In this document: positions 62,904-64,000 of the stretch, piece after piece
Layout: each line of letters begins with the position of its first letter
Position numbering within the stretch: position 1 is the stretch's first letter
Assembly: GCA_964467985.1 (NCBI GenBank)
Contig: CAYXTP010000013.1
Span: 60,143-124,142, forward strand
Reading direction: 5' to 3'
From: GCA-2720975 sp964467985
GTDB taxonomy: Bacteria > Planctomycetota > UBA1135 > GCA-002686595
Length of the DNA: 64,000 nucleotides
Notes under the pieces: model-generated
Told to the model about the DNA's origin: nothing
The model's input: only the letters and a program-made list of their open reading frames with translations
Database searches by the model: none
Position numbers and translations under genes: made by a program

Positions 62904-64000
62904 TCAGGTCCGGGGTTCATGTTCCAGGTGGTCCAGGCCTTCGAAGAGGCGGTCGAGGCCGGCGAATTTCGCCAAGCCGTGGTGCAGGTCACGGTAACCG
63001 CTCTCCTGCTCGATGCACCACATGGGGTCGAGGAACAGGCGTAGGATCTGCTCGTCGGAACGGCGGCGCTTGTTTTGAACGGTCGCGCGGCGCTCGGACC
63101 AGTGTTCCCAACGGCCAACGAGATCATTGATGGCCACCAGGTCGGCGGCGGCTATGGGAGGCAGACTCGGTTTTGCGGTCACGAGGCCGGCGAGGCGCTG
63201 CTTGAGGGCGGTCCAGCCCTTGCCGAGCTTGGAGGGCGAAGAGAGGTCGCGCATGCCTTCGATACGGTACTCGGGCGCGTCTCCTAGGCCGGATGCCAAA
63301 AAACAGCGGCGGGTAGCGAGAGCCAACATGCTGGGCAGGATGAGCGCCAGGTTGGCGTCGTCGTAGTTCTTGAAGCAGGCCAGCAGGGGGTTGCGCACTT
63401 GCAGCACGCGCAGGCGTTCGGTGGGCACCCTTCCGGAGGTGCTCGAGTGGTGGTGGTAGCACACGGCCTCGGGCACGTACTGGATGGAGTAGCCCATGAC
63501 CCAGGTGCGCCAGCCCAGGTCCACGTCCTCGTAGTAGGCGAAGAACTCCTCGTCGAAGCGGCCTACCTGGCGGAACACCTCCGCATCCATGGCCATGGCG
63601 CCGCCGCAGGCGAAGAGACTCAGGCGCGCCTGGTCGTACTCGGGGCCAGGCTCTTCTTCATAACCGCGCTGAATGCCGATGCCGTGGAAGTTCATGCCAC
63701 CGGCAGCGGAATTGATGCGCTTGCCATCCCAGGAGAGCATCTTGGCCGTGGTGGCTTCGCAACGGCCGGCCACGATCGGGCCGACGAGGCGACGCAGGAA
63801 CGCCGGCTCCACACGGATGTCGTTGTTCAGGAATACGAGCACCTCAGCGTCCGTAGCCAACTCGCTGCCCTGGTTGCAACCCCGGGCAAAACCCAGGTTG
63901 CGGTCGTTTTGATGCAAGTGCACGCGATCGTGTTCGCGGCGGATCAACTCCACGGAGCCATCGTTGGATCCGTTGTCGATCAGGTGCACGTCGAATTGGG
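62904..64000 (-). CDS. Family 2 glycosyltransferase, C-terminal part (cut by window end)
   Basis: At least 365 residues; the N-terminus lies beyond base 64000, as the frame stays open there (QFDVHLIDNGSNDGS). VFLNNDIRVEPAFLRRLVGP is the D-x-D sugar-nucleotide site of the WcaA/rhamnosyltransferase group, and FACGGAMAMDAEVFRQVGRFDEEFFAYYEDVDLGWR is the acceptor-binding signature. YVPEAVCYHHHSSTSGR follows, and the last 150 residues are a helical extension. Together with the neighbouring enzyme it suggests surface polysaccharide or glycoprotein synthesis. The acceptor is not known. Confidence 0.92.
   Translation of the reverse strand, partial: QFDVHLIDNGSNDGSVELIRREHDRVHLHQNDRNLGFARGCNQGSELATDAEVLVFLNNDIRVEPAFLRRLVGPIVAGRCEATTAKMLSWDGKRINSAAGGMNFHGIGIQRGYEEEPGPEYDQARLSLFACGGAMAMDAEVFRQVGRFDEEFFAYYEDVDLGWRTWVMGYSIQYVPEAVCYHHHSSTSGRVPTERLRVLQVRNPLLACFKNYDDANLALILPSMLALATRRCFLASGLGDAPEYRIEGMRDLSSPSKLGKGWTALKQRLAGLVTAKPSLPPIAAADLVAINDLVGRWEHWSERRATVQNKRRRSDEQILRLFLDPMWCIEQESGYRDLHHGLAKFAGLDRLFEGLDHLEHEPRT

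Overview
The window is dense, high-GC (about 65%) bacterial chromosome. It carries about 53 protein-coding genes and few gaps over 300 bases. Outer-membrane and lipoprotein genes point to a Gram-negative cell. Several families are typical of Planctomycetota: DUF3299, TPR/CRTAC1 (ASPIC/UnbV) pairs, an XrtA-type sugar transferase, DUF5916 and a lone RAYT. I infer an uncultured aerobic heterotroph of or near Planctomycetota; this rests on gene content alone.

Layout. 1-7.4 kb: a partial mnmA diverging from yajC, then UPF0102, an XrtA-like initiating glycosyltransferase, a coupled metal-transport pair (ZIP plus SO_0444-type permease), an isoaspartyl peptidase/asparaginase lipoprotein, rpmB and a DUF3299 lipoprotein. 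7.5-14.7 kb (minus strand): a nine-gene aa3-type cytochrome c oxidase operon with a cupredoxin-like lipoprotein, a di-heme cytochrome c, subunits II, I, III, III and IV, a tiny CPTC membrane protein and a SCO-like protein with no cysteine. 15-25.5 kb: a B12-type radical SAM enzyme, mnmG, a possible 75-aa protein, a HEAT/TPR protein, an HDAC-like deacetylase, a second radical SAM protein and a TPR/CRTAC1 pair. 25.6-32.6 kb (minus strand): a methyltransferase, a 1135-aa metallopeptidase fusion, a sodium:solute symporter with DUF3311, and boxR.

32.6-35.8 kb holds boxC-boxB of the aerobic benzoyl-CoA (box) pathway, divergent from boxR. The short intergenic region has a perfect 16-bp palindrome containing TATAAT. 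No boxA or benzoate-CoA ligase is present. A large unrecognised lipoprotein follows, then an antiquitin-type aldehyde dehydrogenase. 40-48.9 kb: ettA, a Nudix protein, a GNAT protein, tig-clpP-clpX with a terminator-like hairpin before clpX, a DHH phosphoesterase and an RlmN-like radical SAM methyltransferase. 48.9-50.1 kb is a REPtron: a RAYT transposase gene between two inverted 38-bp REP-like ends that also encode the ends of both neighbouring proteins.

50.1-64 kb: a DUF5916 outer-membrane protein, an MFS exporter, a coupled pair of a degenerate aldehyde-dehydrogenase-like protein and lysine 6-aminotransferase, rnpA-yidD, a WD40-like (PD40) lipoprotein, a YfhO-like membrane protein, an MBL hydrolase, an NfsA-like nitroreductase and two family-2 glycosyltransferases, the last cut by the window end. 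The lysine 6-aminotransferase at 54 kb and the antiquitin-type dehydrogenase at 39 kb together form a two-step lysine-to-2-aminoadipate route. I see no CRISPR array, rRNA or convincing tRNA.
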